Shown: positions 26,770-36,712 of the stretch, in pieces
How positions within the stretch are numbered: the first letter of the stretch is position 1
How the letters are laid out: each line of letters starts with the position of its first letter
The notes under the pieces: generated by a model
What the model was told of the DNA's origin: nothing
The model's input: only the letters and a program-made list of their open reading frames with translations
Database searches by the model: none
Made by a program: the position numbers and the translations under genes
Assembly: GCF_017656155.1 (NCBI RefSeq)
Contig: NZ_JACDOH010000005.1
Location: 122,678 to 186,677 of the forward strand
Direction: 5' to 3'
Source of the DNA: Thermosyntropha sp.
GTDB lineage: Bacteria > Bacillota > Syntrophomonadia > Syntrophomonadales > Syntrophomonadaceae
DNA: 64,000 nt

Positions 26770-28194
26770 CTACTTTCTGATTATCCTTTTAATACCTGGG
26801 AGCCCCTCATCAGCTATCCCGCCTACCGTAAGCCCTGTAATCCTTATAGTAGGTTGAGCATCGGACACCGGCACCCCCTGCCCATCTTTGCCACATGTGC
26901 CAATAGCAAAACCTAAGTCGTTTCCTACCCGGTCAATCTTTTTTAAAGCTTCAGGTCCATTGCCGGAAAGAGTAGCACCTCTCACCAATTCCCGGACTTC
27001 GCCGTTTTCTATTATATAGCCTTCTTTAACCTCAAATACAAAATCCCCATTGGTCGTATTAACCTGCCCTCCGCCCATCTTTTTTACCAAAAGTCCATAA
27101 GGAGTTGACCTGATTATTTCCTCCGGATCATCCTTTCCCGGTGCAATAAATGTATTGCTCATGCGCGGAACCGGTTTATACTGATAAGACTCCCTTCGGC
27201 CGTTGCCGGTAGAATGAACACCGTCCCTTAAAGCTGCAAGCCTGTCATACATATATCCTTTAAGTTCCCCTTTATCTATAAGAACAGTTTCCTGCCCGTG
27301 AATCCCTTCATCATCAAAGACATAACTGCCGTATTTTTTATCCAAAGTAGCATCGTCTATTACCGTCACCAAATCAGAAGCTACCTTTTCCCCTTTTTTA
27401 TCTTTGTAAACCGAAAGCCCCTTTTGCACCAAATCAGCTTCCAACCCGTGTCCGCAGGCTTCATGAACCATAGTTCCTCCGGCTTCAGCTGCCATAATAA
27501 CCGGCATTTTACCGGCCGGAGCCGGTCTTGCCTCTAAAAGTTTTACCGCAAGTTCACCTGCTTTTACTGCCAGGTCATTAAGGCTGTTCTCATTTAATAT
27601 TTCCCAGCCTGATGTTCCTCCTATTGCTTCATATCCTGTCTGCATAACACCATCTTTATAGGCCACTACATTTGCGGCTGCCCGGACCCTAACCTCTTCA
27701 TTTTCCACCAACTCCCCATCACTATTGGCTATCTGAACCTTTTTCTGCACATCGCTTATCCCCACTGCAACCTGGCGGATGGATTCTCCCATCTCTCGCA
27801 CCTTTTCATCAGCTTCTTTTACCCATCCTATCTTTTCTGCCAGTTCAACATCCTTTGGATGTCTTTTCACTGAAAAGCTATAAAGAGGCTCCTTTACTTT
27901 AAGGGGAATCTCTTTATCCATGTACTTTATCTCTCCGGCAGCATGATATGCAGTGTCGGCTGCTCTCAAAAGCCCTTCTTCCGAAAGGTCGTTAGTGTAC
28001 ACATATCCCGTGTCGCCATTTTTTACCACCCTTATGCCTGCTCCCCGCTCCATGCCATGATTTATCCTCTCTATCCGCTTATCTTCATACAAAACATGAT
28101 TTATCTCTCTTTCTTCAACATAAATTTCGGCAAAATCACCGCCTTTTTTAACCGCACGCTCTAAAACCCTGCTTAAAAGCTTTTTTTCCAGCAT
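26770..28194 (-). CDS. tldD: TldD metallopeptidase subunit
   Basis: Catalytic subunit of the TldD/TldE protease. The zinc motif HEACGH lies at about residues 244-249 in VHEACGHGLEAD. The 474-residue length and STGNGRRESYQYKPVPRMSNTFI are typical. A GGAGG site precedes the ATG. Transcribed first in a likely operon tldD-pmbA-aroQ-pepP-efp; the gap to aroQ is 25 bases. No ribosomal-peptide precursor was noticed beside it. Confidence 0.93.
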   Translation of the reverse strand: MLEKKLLSRVLERAVKKGGDFAEIYVEEREINHVLYEDKRIERINHGMERGAGIRVVKNGDTGYVYTNDLSEEGLLRAADTAYHAAGEIKYMDKEIPLKVKEPLYSFSVKRHPKDVELAEKIGWVKEADEKVREMGESIRQVAVGISDVQKKVQIANSDGELVENEEVRVRAAANVVAYKDGVMQTGYEAIGGTSGWEILNENSLNDLAVKAGELAVKLLEARPAPAGKMPVIMAAEAGGTMVHEACGHGLEADLVQKGLSVYKDKKGEKVASDLVTVIDDATLDKKYGSYVFDDEGIHGQETVLIDKGELKGYMYDRLAALRDGVHSTGNGRRESYQYKPVPRMSNTFIAPGKDDPEEIIRSTPYGLLVKKMGGGQVNTTNGDFVFEVKEGYIIENGEVRELVRGATLSGNGPEALKKIDRVGNDLGFAIGTCGKDGQGVPVSDAQPTIRITGLTVGGIADEGLPGIKRIIRK

Positions 28195-28234
28195 AAACTA
28201 CCTCCACTTTTATATTTATTTTTCCACAACCCAT

Positions 28235-28262
28235 TAAAAAAAAACAGCCTTATAAAAAGGCT
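28235..28262 (-). terminator. Terminator after pilO
   Basis: A six-bp AGCCTT/AAGGCT stem followed by nine T on the minus strand ends the pilus operon before tldD. Confidence 0.85.
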
Positions 28263-28277
28263 TTGAAAAACTCAGCT

Positions 28278-28901
28278 TTAAATCCCGTAAAAGGTTTTAA
28301 GATTTACCTCTAAATTAAAATAGTTTAAATTATAAGGAAGTGCCCTGCTGACTGAGGATCGATTATCCGTTTCGCCAGTATTATTATTTATACTATTTTG
28401 TTCTTCAAAATCCTCCTTTATGCCTGCGCTTATGCTTAAATTTTCTATATTCATTATGCGGGAAGCATTTTCCACCTTCATCAAAAAGGTCAATAAAGCC
28501 AAATATCTTCCTTCTGCTGCCATCTTTACATTTACGATTTTATAGCCTCCCGTTTCTTCCCCTGTCTGTGGTTCATACTCTATGCTGGTAATTTTAACAT
28601 CGCTTTTTTCAGCTGCTTCTTTCAGAAAAGATGTAGCCTCAACCATCTGCGAATCATAAGGCAGAGTGGCGCTCAAGGCTTCATATTCTTCTGTAAGCTT
28701 TTTTATCTCCTTATCGGCAGTTTTCTCTTCAAGCTGTTGTTTGCTCAATCTAACAAGTTCATTTTCCATCAGGCGGTTGTTTTTTTGTAAATCAGAAATT
28801 TCAGTTTTAAAAGGGACATATACGAACTGATAAAAACCTCCGAAAATCAAAATCACAAGGAGAATGAGCAGCATCATTTTTTCTCTTTTAGAAATCTTCA
28901 T
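28278..28901 (-). CDS. pilO: Type IV pilus inner-membrane protein PilO
   Basis: About 207 residues with one N-terminal membrane segment (MMLLILLVILIFGGFYQFVYVPF), a coiled coil (about 30-75) and a ferredoxin-like periplasmic-type domain. PilO pairs with PilN in the alignment complex. The ATG at 28901 overlaps the pilN stop as ATGA; the frame is open six codons more. Confidence 0.87.
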   Translation of the reverse strand: MKISKREKMMLLILLVILIFGGFYQFVYVPFKTEISDLQKNNRLMENELVRLSKQQLEEKTADKEIKKLTEEYEALSATLPYDSQMVEATSFLKEAAEKSDVKITSIEYEPQTGEETGGYKIVNVKMAAEGRYLALLTFLMKVENASRIMNIENLSISAGIKEDFEEQNSINNNTGETDNRSSVSRALPYNLNYFNLEVNLKTFYGI

Positions 28902-29449
28902 CGGGCACTTCCCTCCCATCTGACCGAAACCCTGAAATTAAGCTTTCCGGTATCTTTACTGGTCCATGAAGCCATCTTTTCAATGCTTATCATTTCATCC
29001 TGAGATAAGAGCCATTCCAAATAAGCCAGCATATCATCATAATCCTGGGCAATCCCCTCTATGTTTATATAGTCCGGTTTAACCTCCATATAAGTTATAA
29101 AAGGGCTTTGTTTGTTTATATCGCTGAAATTATCCATTATCTGATTAAAATAAATCTTTCTGTTTTCAATCTCGGAAACTGCCTGTCTCTTTTTCTGCAG
29201 CTTTTCTTCCAAGCTCTTGAAATCAGATAAAAAATCTTCTTTTATTTCATACTTTGCCAGCTTTGCCTTAAGTTCCTGATTTCTTTCCTGTTCTGCCTTC
29301 AAAGTGCCTTTAAGGCTTAAATACCACAAACCTGTCGAAACAACTGCGGCTAAAATTAAAACAGCTGCCGTTGCTATTTCTTTTCTTCTCTTAATTTTCT
29401 CCTTATCCTGCGGCAAAAGATTAATTAAAACCTGTGTCCTGTTTTCCAC
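28898..29449 (-). CDS. pilN: Type IV pilus assembly protein PilN
   Basis: A 183-residue bitopic protein. The N-terminal INLLPQDK motif (residues 9-16) is the PilM-binding peptide, followed by a membrane segment (about 26-46) and a coiled-coil plus ferredoxin-like domain. The GTG start shares a base with the pilM stop (TAGTG). Confidence 0.9.
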   Translation of the reverse strand: MENRTQVLINLLPQDKEKIKRRKEIATAAVLILAAVVSTGLWYLSLKGTLKAEQERNQELKAKLAKYEIKEDFLSDFKSLEEKLQKKRQAVSEIENRKIYFNQIMDNFSDINKQSPFITYMEVKPDYINIEGIAQDYDDMLAYLEWLLSQDEMISIEKMASWTSKDTGKLNFRVSVRWEGSAR

Positions 29450-30441
29450 TATACAACCCCCCGCACAGCCAATCCCAAGGCTATCAAAAATTCATATACC
29501 AGCTCTTTTTTATCCTTTTCCTCTAAATCAGGCGGAATAAGTATATTGGGAGAAATCCCGGCCAACTCAAATTTTATCCCCGTTTTTTCCATAAGTATTT
29601 CATCTATTCCGGGCATCCTGGAACCTCCTCCGCAAAGGACTATATGGTTTAACGTATTTTTAAACTGCATTTTATAATACTCAACTGCCCGGTTCAGCTC
29701 ATTTATCATATCATTAATAAAGTATTCATAATTTCCGCTGCGCAAATCGACAGATTCCAAAAACTCATACCCTGAGCAGGCTTCTCCAGCTGACATGGCA
29801 AAAGCGGAACAACCAAAAGAAAGGGATCGGTGCATAACAAGACTTCCATCGTTGAAAACCGAAAAATATGCCCGGCTCGCTCCTATATTCAAAAAGGCTC
29901 TGTTTTCTCTTTCTCCCGCTATCACCCTCTGTAAAGCCAAAGGTTCAATATCTATTACAGCCAGGTTGAGTCCGGCAATTTGACAAGCCAGATCAAGCTT
30001 TTCGATCTGGTTTTTACGCACGGCAACAAAAAATATTTCCGTCTTTTTCCCGGTTTCATCTTCTATGTCGCGCAGCGGAAAAACATCTATTACCGCCTCA
30101 TCAATGGAAATAGGCAAAAAAGTACTGGCCTGAAAAATTGCAGCTTCTTTAAGTTCTTCTCTCGGCATCTGCGGCATACTTAAAATACGCGTATAGACCT
30201 GGGGTCCTGAAGCAGCAGCAATCACTTTTTCTTTTTTTATCCCCATTTTCTCCTTCAACCTTGCGAGTTCAATCCCAAGCTTTTCAGGCTCCAATATGTT
30301 ACCCAACTCAACTGTCCCGGAAGGTGTAAATATGCTGTCATACCCTAAAATTTCGTGATTATTGCCCCTCCGGGTTACTTTAACCATTTTAATCTTCTCT
30401 GTCCCTATATCGAGCCCAACCCCAACTTTGCTCCTGAACAT
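29449..30441 (-). CDS. pilM: Type IV pilus actin-like protein PilM
   Basis: A 330-residue actin/FtsA-like ATP-binding protein that anchors PilN from the cytoplasm. GVGLDIGTEKIKMVKV is phosphate loop 1, INIGASRAYFSVF and VLCGGGSRMPGI are further nucleotide-binding motifs. Operon neighbours are pilN and the PilX-like gene. Confidence 0.92.
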   Translation of the reverse strand: MFRSKVGVGLDIGTEKIKMVKVTRRGNNHEILGYDSIFTPSGTVELGNILEPEKLGIELARLKEKMGIKKEKVIAAASGPQVYTRILSMPQMPREELKEAAIFQASTFLPISIDEAVIDVFPLRDIEDETGKKTEIFFVAVRKNQIEKLDLACQIAGLNLAVIDIEPLALQRVIAGERENRAFLNIGASRAYFSVFNDGSLVMHRSLSFGCSAFAMSAGEACSGYEFLESVDLRSGNYEYFINDMINELNRAVEYYKMQFKNTLNHIVLCGGGSRMPGIDEILMEKTGIKFELAGISPNILIPPDLEEKDKKELVYEFLIALGLAVRGVV

Positions 30442-30464
30442 TTTATTTCCTCCTGTCCCACCTT

Positions 30465-32144
30465 TTATTCACCACTTCTCATTTTATATGATACAATCCT
30501 TCCCATCCCCAAAAGGCTCCAACGCTCCTGGAAACTGTCAATTACCCGTGTATTCCTGTAAAGATGCAAAACCCTATCCGCCTTGCTGGTCTGGCTTTTG
30601 GTAAGAAGCTCGCGGTTGTGTTTTAAAACAACATTCAAAGTCCCCCCGGCATTAAAAGATCCCCGGTTGCAGCTTTCAGCCAGCAGATTAAAAGGAGTAG
30701 CCTCACATATTACATTCAAGTCTTTCCCTGCCAACGCATAGATATACCAATCCTCTTCTAAAAGGCTGGAATAACTGATATTTATATTGTTGGGGGTAAT
30801 AAAAAGATACTGGGCAGATTTAACCTGGCTAAAGATACTGCCTAAAATCTGTTCTAATTGATTTATCATATTTAAAAATTCATCAGAAAAGCTTATACTA
30901 ATATCAGCAGGAGTAACCACCATGACTCCGGGAACCCCTTCGGTAAAAAGGGTTATCACTGTCCAAAAGAAATTCCTAATGGTATGAAAGATATTGGATC
31001 CCGGCGGAACCCCAAAGCTTATATTAAGCGTGCTGCCTGCCGGCAGCTCTACAAAGGTATATGGCCTTTGCAAAGCAAAAATATACAAGGTGTTGCTTCC
31101 ATTATTTATATAAGCCCATTTGCCGCGGCGGTCAGCGGCACTTTTTTTTGCCACCGCCCTTATTTCAGACACCTGTTCTTCCGTAAACTGCGGTGGCTTA
31201 CGGTATTCCCCCTGTTCCGACAAACTCCTTATGCCGGCATCAACGAAATGACGTGAGCGGAAAATGCTGTAATCCCTGGGCGGTTCATGGCGAACACACG
31301 ACCATTTTAAAGGATCAGCCAGATCTTCTATCTGCGATAAGCAGGCTCCTGAATAAAAAACATCTTCAGAATAGCTTCCCGGATTATCTTCCCAGGAGTT
31401 GAACCAGACCGCATCCGCATCTGCCTTCAGCCTGCCCTGGGCTACATAATAGGGAGCATAATGCAGCCGGTAGCCAGTATATATACCAGGAATTTCAAGA
31501 ACATCCTGCGAATCAGTCCACCAGAAAGCCGTTTTCCCAATATTCGCATTATCGTCATAGGGAGTTATAATATGAGCTGTTCCTTCTATATAAGGCTCTT
31601 CTGGAGCTTCATAAACATCGCGCTGTGAATAAAAACCTGTTAAATTAAGAGGAACGTTATCTGATTCTAAATAGTAAGTTCCTACCACCCTGAGCCTGTC
31701 GGCATAAAGGGCCTGAACCGGCAGGGTATTGAAGCTTAAAACTGCTTCCACCTTTCTCGAAGCTTTATTCGCCTTGCCTACTGATACTACCCTGACTTCT
31801 CCATACTGTAAAAGCCTGCTGGTATCTATTTCTTTTATTATTACCCTGCTTCCTTCAGCCAGCAAAAAAGGCGAAGGATTGACCAAGGCTGAATAAGCCT
31901 GATTTCTTATCTCTTCTATCCGGGAAGTGTTTAAAATGCTGCTCTTTTTAAGTTCAGAGCGGAAAAAGTCCCGCACCATCTCAATCCCGGAATCAGCAGC
32001 ATTTTGAGCCTTTTTAATATCTTCAGAAGCAATCGTCATATAATTTTCTGCCACTGCGATGTTGAGAATTGCAGTCCCTAGAACTGTTAAAGCTAAAAGA
32101 ATCAGCAAAACCATTAAAACCGCATTACCTCTCTGGTACTTCAC
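30465..32144 (-). CDS. PilX-like pilus assembly protein, large
   Basis: A 559-residue protein with a PilX-type N-terminus (GNAVLMVLLILLALTVLGTAILNIA) instead of a class III prepilin cleavage site with Phe, then AQNAADSGIEMVRD, a hallmark of PilX/DUF-type minor pilins. The large C-terminal part (about 150-559) is beta-rich without a named domain. The GTG start follows GAGGAGGGGG. It resembles in plan the plus-strand gene at 41065-42594. Confidence 0.75.
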   Translation of the reverse strand: MKYQRGNAVLMVLLILLALTVLGTAILNIAVAENYMTIASEDIKKAQNAADSGIEMVRDFFRSELKKSSILNTSRIEEIRNQAYSALVNPSPFLLAEGSRVIIKEIDTSRLLQYGEVRVVSVGKANKASRKVEAVLSFNTLPVQALYADRLRVVGTYYLESDNVPLNLTGFYSQRDVYEAPEEPYIEGTAHIITPYDDNANIGKTAFWWTDSQDVLEIPGIYTGYRLHYAPYYVAQGRLKADADAVWFNSWEDNPGSYSEDVFYSGACLSQIEDLADPLKWSCVRHEPPRDYSIFRSRHFVDAGIRSLSEQGEYRKPPQFTEEQVSEIRAVAKKSAADRRGKWAYINNGSNTLYIFALQRPYTFVELPAGSTLNISFGVPPGSNIFHTIRNFFWTVITLFTEGVPGVMVVTPADISISFSDEFLNMINQLEQILGSIFSQVKSAQYLFITPNNINISYSSLLEEDWYIYALAGKDLNVICEATPFNLLAESCNRGSFNAGGTLNVVLKHNRELLTKSQTSKADRVLHLYRNTRVIDSFQERWSLLGMGRIVSYKMRSGE

Positions 32145-32155
32145 AGTCCCCCTCC

Positions 32156-32686
32156 TCAGATACTCCTCCTGCCTATACAGGAATTAAGCACATAAACTGT
32201 CCTTCCTTCTTCATTCACCCCCTCAAGTTTTATCTCATAAAACCCTTTGTCTCCGTCTTTTTCCGTAAATATCGGCACCACCTTTTTTTCCGTAAGGGGC
32301 ATAACATATACCAGACTGTTGTCCTGAAGCCTTCTTACCTCTCTCATTATCTGTCCTTCATTATTTGCATAATAGCATACCAGCACCTCAGTCATGGTTC
32401 CATTTACATCTTCCCTTTTTTCAATCTCCAGCACACCACCGGCAACTTTCACCGCAACATCTTTCAAATACAGGCTCTCTTTTATATCAGAAGCAATCCT
32501 CATCATAACATTTCGCATTTCAAACTGCAGTTCAGCCTTCTCACCACTTCCAGCAAAAGCACGGCCTGAACAGTAAAAAACAGAAAATCCTGCTGCTGCT
32601 ATAAAAGCCAGAAATGCCACGGCAATAAGCATTTCCAAAAGGGTAATCCCATCTTCATTTAAGATCGAAAAAAATCTTTTCGGCAC
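32156..32686 (-). CDS. Minor prepilin, PilW/GspJ-like
   Basis: A 176-residue protein with a class III signal: leader MPKRFFSILNEDG ends at G13, followed by ITLLEMLIAVAFLAFIAAAGFSVF. Isoleucine stands at +1 and the invariant glutamate at +5. The soluble part has a beta-rich pilin head. Start codon GTG with a modest ribosome site. Confidence 0.8.
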   Translation of the reverse strand: MPKRFFSILNEDGITLLEMLIAVAFLAFIAAAGFSVFYCSGRAFAGSGEKAELQFEMRNVMMRIASDIKESLYLKDVAVKVAGGVLEIEKREDVNGTMTEVLVCYYANNEGQIMREVRRLQDNSLVYVMPLTEKKVVPIFTEKDGDKGFYEIKLEGVNEEGRTVYVLNSCIGRRSI

Positions 32687-32722
32687 CAGCCTTCACCCTC
32701 AATCTGTTAACAACCTTTATTC

Positions 32723-33145
32723 TCACTTTTTGGCAATAACCCTGCTCAACTCTGTCAGTTTTTTCATGTCTTCAGTTCTGTAAACTGCAATCCTGGTCAG
32801 GAATAAACTGTCTCCCGTCCCGTATTTTTCAACTTCCAGAACTGCCTGCATCCCCCCAGGAGGGTTTTTTATATCCGCATCTTTCAAATCGCTTAAAGCC
32901 ATATTCTCTCTTATCTCCCCCGGATATGCATAAAGATATTCCAGGACTGAAACTGCATAGTCGGCAGCTGTTCCCTTATCTCCTGCCATACCTATCCACA
33001 TATATGAAAGAGTAAAAAGAGGAAGAAAAAAAACCGTCAAAAGGGAAATTATAACCAGGGATACCAGCACTTCAATCAGGGTAAAACCAGAATCATCCAT
33101 CAAAAATTTTGATTTGCCTCTTTCCCCATCTAAAAACACCTCCAC
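32723..33145 (-). CDS. Minor prepilin, PilV/GspI-like
   Basis: A 140-residue prepilin. Cleavage motif SGFTLIEVLVSLVIISLL begins near residue 19, with the +5 glutamate. The GTG at 33145 lies inside the end of pilD (16-base overlap) and has a weak ribosome site; a start at the ATG at residue 16 would give a very short leader. Located between pilD and the PilW-like gene. Confidence 0.8.
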   Translation of the reverse strand: MEVFLDGERGKSKFLMDDSGFTLIEVLVSLVIISLLTVFFLPLFTLSYMWIGMAGDKGTAADYAVSVLEYLYAYPGEIRENMALSDLKDADIKNPPGGMQAVLEVEKYGTGDSLFLTRIAVYRTEDMKKLTELSRVIAKK

Positions 33146-33879
33146 CCGCCTAAATAATAAAACAGTATTTCATCTGCAAACATAAACGAAATCCAGGCGG
33201 AAACGGCCAGAAAAGGGCCAAACCTTACTTCCGTTTTGCGCCCCCCTTTTCCCGTCGCCAGCAAAAACAAAGCCCATATCCCTCCGGCCAGAGATGAGAG
33301 GATAAAGGTCGCCAATGCCCCCTTAAGGCCGGTAAAAGCCCCGATTACCGCTGCCAGTTTAACATCTCCTCCTCCCATGCCGCCGCGGGATAAAACGGCT
33401 GCCAAAAGATAAACAGCTGCCAAAGAAGCTGCACCCGCCAGGCTGTTTTTTACGCCTATGCCTGTGAAAGAAAGCGCAAGTCCTGCCACTACACCCGGAT
33501 AAGTAATCTTATTTGGGATAATTCCTTTTTTTATGTCAATTATCGCCGCCGGAATGAGAAGTGAAGTTAATACAATACCTGTCAGGGTCTGCAATGTCAA
33601 TCCGTATTTCATGTAAACCAGCACAAACAGGAAGCCGGTTAAAAGCTCAACCGCCGGATAAACCGGGGATATTTGACTATTGCAGTACCTGCACCTTCCC
33701 TTAAGGAAAACATAGCTCAAAACCGGTATCAAATCTAAAGCCTTAAGCCTTATTCCACATTCCGGGCAAAAACTGCCCGGCCATACTACCGACTTTCCCT
33801 CGGGAAGCCGGTATATGACCACATTGAGAAAAGAACCGATGATAAGGCCGAGGAGAAAAACAAAAACAACAAAAATCAT
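33130..33879 (-). CDS. pilD: Type IV prepilin peptidase
   Basis: A 249-residue membrane aspartyl protease that cleaves and N-methylates prepilins. The cytoplasmic zinc-binding CPECG and CRYCN pairs (about 37-72) are present, and the catalytic aspartates lie in AAIIDIKKGIIPN and GMGGGDVKLAA. It sits next to the pilin gene, so all prepilins of the window are likely substrates, including the distant one at 52463-52921. Confidence 0.94.
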   Translation of the reverse strand: MIFVVFVFLLGLIIGSFLNVVIYRLPEGKSVVWPGSFCPECGIRLKALDLIPVLSYVFLKGRCRYCNSQISPVYPAVELLTGFLFVLVYMKYGLTLQTLTGIVLTSLLIPAAIIDIKKGIIPNKITYPGVVAGLALSFTGIGVKNSLAGAASLAAVYLLAAVLSRGGMGGGDVKLAAVIGAFTGLKGALATFILSSLAGGIWALFLLATGKGGRKTEVRFGPFLAVSAWISFMFADEILFYYLGGWRCF

Positions 33880-33907
33880 TTTTCTACAACTCTCAAAGCA
33901 AAATGTT

Positions 33908-34306
33908 TTAAATTCTTCCAGGCGTAACGGTTATTGTAATCTTGTCTACTGTATCACCAGAATCTGCTTTAACTGTTACTTTGTAGTCACCACTCAACCC
34001 AATTCCACTAGGAACCTCAGGCTTTTTATCCAAATAACCATCACTTACAAGGTCATCCATTATATCTGTGTTACCATCCCAAGTATAATTTTCCCCATTT
34101 ATATAAGCCATCTCTGCTGCCTTTTCAATCATCATAACATTAGCATTGTGGGCTTTCTTTTTCGAACTAGTTAAAGTAGCTCCAAACCTCGGCACCGCAA
34201 TAGCCGCCAATATGGCCAGTATCGCCATTACCACGATAAGCTCGACCAGGGTAAACCCTTTTTGATTCTCTTCTCTTTTCATCATCTGCCCCAACTTGAT
34301 AAGCAT
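33908..34306 (-). CDS. pilA: Major type IV pilin candidate
   Basis: A 132-residue prepilin: leader of 16-17 residues ending KG, then FTLVELIVVMAILAILAAIAVP, the classic N-terminal helix with Glu5. The head is short, about 85 residues, with no cysteine pair for the usual D-loop. The ATG at 34306 is set by GGAGGAG seven bases upstream. It is the simplest pilin of the window and lies after pilC, so the major-subunit role is inferred. Confidence 0.85.
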   Translation of the reverse strand: MLIKLGQMMKREENQKGFTLVELIVVMAILAILAAIAVPRFGATLTSSKKKAHNANVMMIEKAAEMAYINGENYTWDGNTDIMDDLVSDGYLDKKPEVPSGIGLSGDYKVTVKADSGDTVDKITITVTPGRI

Positions 34307-34416
34307 AAAACATCTCCTCCTTAATTATTCAGTCCCATGAAGTAAAATTTAAGACAGGCAATTTTCCCTTTCTCACTCTCACCCCCTTCAAAGGAGCAGT
34401 TTTACGTTCGTTACCC

Positions 34417-35634
34417 TTAAACCCCTGCGCCTACCACATTGACCATCTCAAATACCGGCAGAAGGGTAGAAACTACCACTCCGCCTACCATCAGTGCTAC
34501 TACAATAATCAAAAGCGGTTCAAGCATTGCCATCAGGGAATCAACCGTATGCATAACCTCTCTTTCAAAATAATCGGAAAGCTTTACCAGCATCCCGTCC
34601 AGTGCCCCGGTTTCTTCCCCTACCGCTATCATCTGCACCACCATAGGCTCAAAAACCCCGGTTTGCGCGAGCGGAACATTTATGTAGTCCCCTTCGCTTA
34701 TGCTTTCCCTGGCTTCGCGAATAGCTCTGGCAATAACAGCATTTCCCACCACATCTTCCACCACTTCCATAGCCTGCAGGACGGGGATCCCTGAACGGAG
34801 CAGTGTGCCCATAGTCCTGGCAAAGCGGGCTACCGTAATCTTGGAAACCGCCTTGCCTGTAAGGGGAAGCCTGAGATAAAGTGAATCGAAGAAAAATCTC
34901 CCCCTATCCGTCCTTCCCCAGGCCTTGAGACCTAAAGCCAAGGCAATAACAGCTGTGAGCAAAAGGAACCACTTCTGCTTCAAAAAAAGCCCGATGCCTA
35001 AAAGCATCCTGGTAGGAGCAGGAAGCTCCGCTCCGGCCGATTCAAACATGCCGGCAAATGTAGGCATGATGAAGCTGATTATAAAGAAGACAACAGCCAC
35101 TGCAAAAACTGCAATTATGGAAGGATAAATCGAAGCAGTCTTTACCTTGGAATTAATCTCGTCTTCCCTTTCCAAATGCTCGCACAGTCTTTCCAAAACA
35201 CCTTCCAAAACGCCTCCCAGCTCTCCTGCCCTTACCATACTTACATAAACCTTGGAAAACACCTTCGGATGCCTGGCTAAAGCCTGCCACAGAGGAATTC
35301 CTTCTTCAATATCGTCTCTCACCTGAATCAGGGTTTTCCTTAAAAGCTTATTTTCTGTCTGTTCGGCCAATATATTAAAAGCCCTGAGTATGGAGAGCCC
35401 TGCCGAAAGCATGGTGGCAAGCTGCCTGGTCATAAGCACCAGGTCGCGGGTTGGAACCCTCCCCAAACTGAAACTCAGTTCAATCTGACGGCTGGAAGCC
35501 TGTACCTCTTCCAAACGGGTGATGTAATAATTCTGGCTTAGGAGGCTTTGAATAACCGCATCCCGGTCATCCGCCTCCAAAATTCCCCTCAAAAGATTTC
35601 CCTGAACATCGCGAACCTTATATTCAAACTGCAA
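34417..35634 (-). CDS. pilC: Type IV pilus platform protein PilC
   Basis: A 405-residue GspF/PilC membrane platform. Two repeated GspF domains (about 70-195 and 275-395) with three membrane segments; LARHPKVFSKVYVSMVRAGELGG and the matching YINVPLAQTGVFEPMVVQMIAVGEETG show the duplication. Start is TTG with GGAGGAGG upstream. Confidence 0.93.
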   Translation of the reverse strand: MQFEYKVRDVQGNLLRGILEADDRDAVIQSLLSQNYYITRLEEVQASSRQIELSFSLGRVPTRDLVLMTRQLATMLSAGLSILRAFNILAEQTENKLLRKTLIQVRDDIEEGIPLWQALARHPKVFSKVYVSMVRAGELGGVLEGVLERLCEHLEREDEINSKVKTASIYPSIIAVFAVAVVFFIISFIMPTFAGMFESAGAELPAPTRMLLGIGLFLKQKWFLLLTAVIALALGLKAWGRTDRGRFFFDSLYLRLPLTGKAVSKITVARFARTMGTLLRSGIPVLQAMEVVEDVVGNAVIARAIREARESISEGDYINVPLAQTGVFEPMVVQMIAVGEETGALDGMLVKLSDYFEREVMHTVDSLMAMLEPLLIIVVALMVGGVVVSTLLPVFEMVNVVGAGV

Positions 35635-35650
35635 AATATACCTCCTCCCC

Positions 35651-36709
35651 CTAGAAAATTTTCATTTCCTTATTTGCAAGCCTTCGGTTCAGTTCCTCCA
35701 GGCTTATAAGGCCTCGGTCATACAAGCTGCGCAGGGACTTTTCCATGGTAATCATACCGGTGCCAGCACTCGTCTGCAGAACCGAATAAATCTGGTGAAT
35801 CTTGTTTTCCCTGATAAGATTGCGTACAGCCGGAGTAGCAACTAAAACCTCCACCGCTACCACCCTCCCTTTCCCATCAATTCGGGGAACAAGCTGCTGA
35901 CTTACAATTCCCTGCAGGGAATTGGCAAGCTGCACCCTTATCTGGGTCTGCTGTTCCGGTGGAAATACATCTATTATACGGGCAACAGTCTGGGACGCAC
36001 TTCCCGAATGCAGGGAAGCCAATACCAGATGCCCGGTTTCGGCTGCTGTAATAGCAGTTGAAATTGTTTCTAAATCCCTCATCTCTCCCACCATAATCAC
36101 ATCCGGATCCTGTCTCAAAGCTGCCCTTAAAGCAAGCGGAAAAGATACTGTATCCATGCCTACTTCTCTCTGGTTTATTATGCATTTATTATGCCGGTGC
36201 AGGTATTCAATAGGGTCTTCCAGAGTTAAAATATGCAGGCTGCGCGTTCGATTCATCAAATCAATCATAGCCGCCAAAGTTGTAGATTTTCCGCTTCCGG
36301 TAACCCCGGTCACCAGCACCAGCCCGGTATCTTTCATGGCAAACTCCTTCACTGTCGGCGGGAGCCCTAAATCGTCTATATTAGGAACATTTATAGGGAT
36401 TATCCGGATAGCGGCTGCCATGGAACCGCGCTGGACATAAAGATTTACCCTGAATCTTCCTATCCCCGGAAAGGCATTGGAAAAATCCACCTGGCCTTTT
36501 TCCTTTAAATTCCTTTCCACTTCCTCATTGGGGATTATCTCCCTGGCCAGCCGCACAGTATCATCCTGGGTTAATACCTGGTCGCTGTCAAATGAAACAA
36601 GCCTGCCGTTTACCCGGTAAACCGGGGGACGAAATACAGTCAGGTGGACATCGGAAGCCCCAATTTCAACTGCTCTCGTTATTATCTCCAAAGCTGACAA
36701 AACAGACAT
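35651..36709 (-). CDS. pilT: Type IV pilus retraction ATPase PilT
   Basis: A 352-residue hexameric ATPase for pilus disassembly and twitching. Walker A GVTGSGKSTTLAAM (near 131), Asp box LHILTLEDPIEYLH, Walker B DPDVIMVGEMRDLETI and the His box GHLVLASLHS are present. It begins three bases after pilB. Confidence 0.95.
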   Translation of the reverse strand: MSVLSALEIITRAVEIGASDVHLTVFRPPVYRVNGRLVSFDSDQVLTQDDTVRLAREIIPNEEVERNLKEKGQVDFSNAFPGIGRFRVNLYVQRGSMAAAIRIIPINVPNIDDLGLPPTVKEFAMKDTGLVLVTGVTGSGKSTTLAAMIDLMNRTRSLHILTLEDPIEYLHRHNKCIINQREVGMDTVSFPLALRAALRQDPDVIMVGEMRDLETISTAITAAETGHLVLASLHSGSASQTVARIIDVFPPEQQTQIRVQLANSLQGIVSQQLVPRIDGKGRVVAVEVLVATPAVRNLIRENKIHQIYSVLQTSAGTGMITMEKSLRSLYDRGLISLEELNRRLANKEMKIF

Positions 36710-36712
36710 CTT

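Noticed and set aside
26770-28194. tldD/pmbA as part of a ribosomal-peptide (microcin-like) cluster
   Set aside because: No precursor peptide, modifying enzyme or exporter was seen nearby; the genes sit among housekeeping genes.
34307-34416. Riboswitch (c-di-GMP type) before the pilin gene
   Set aside because: The 110-base gap lacks the conserved tetraloop-receptor bases; nothing beyond the ribosome site could be supported.
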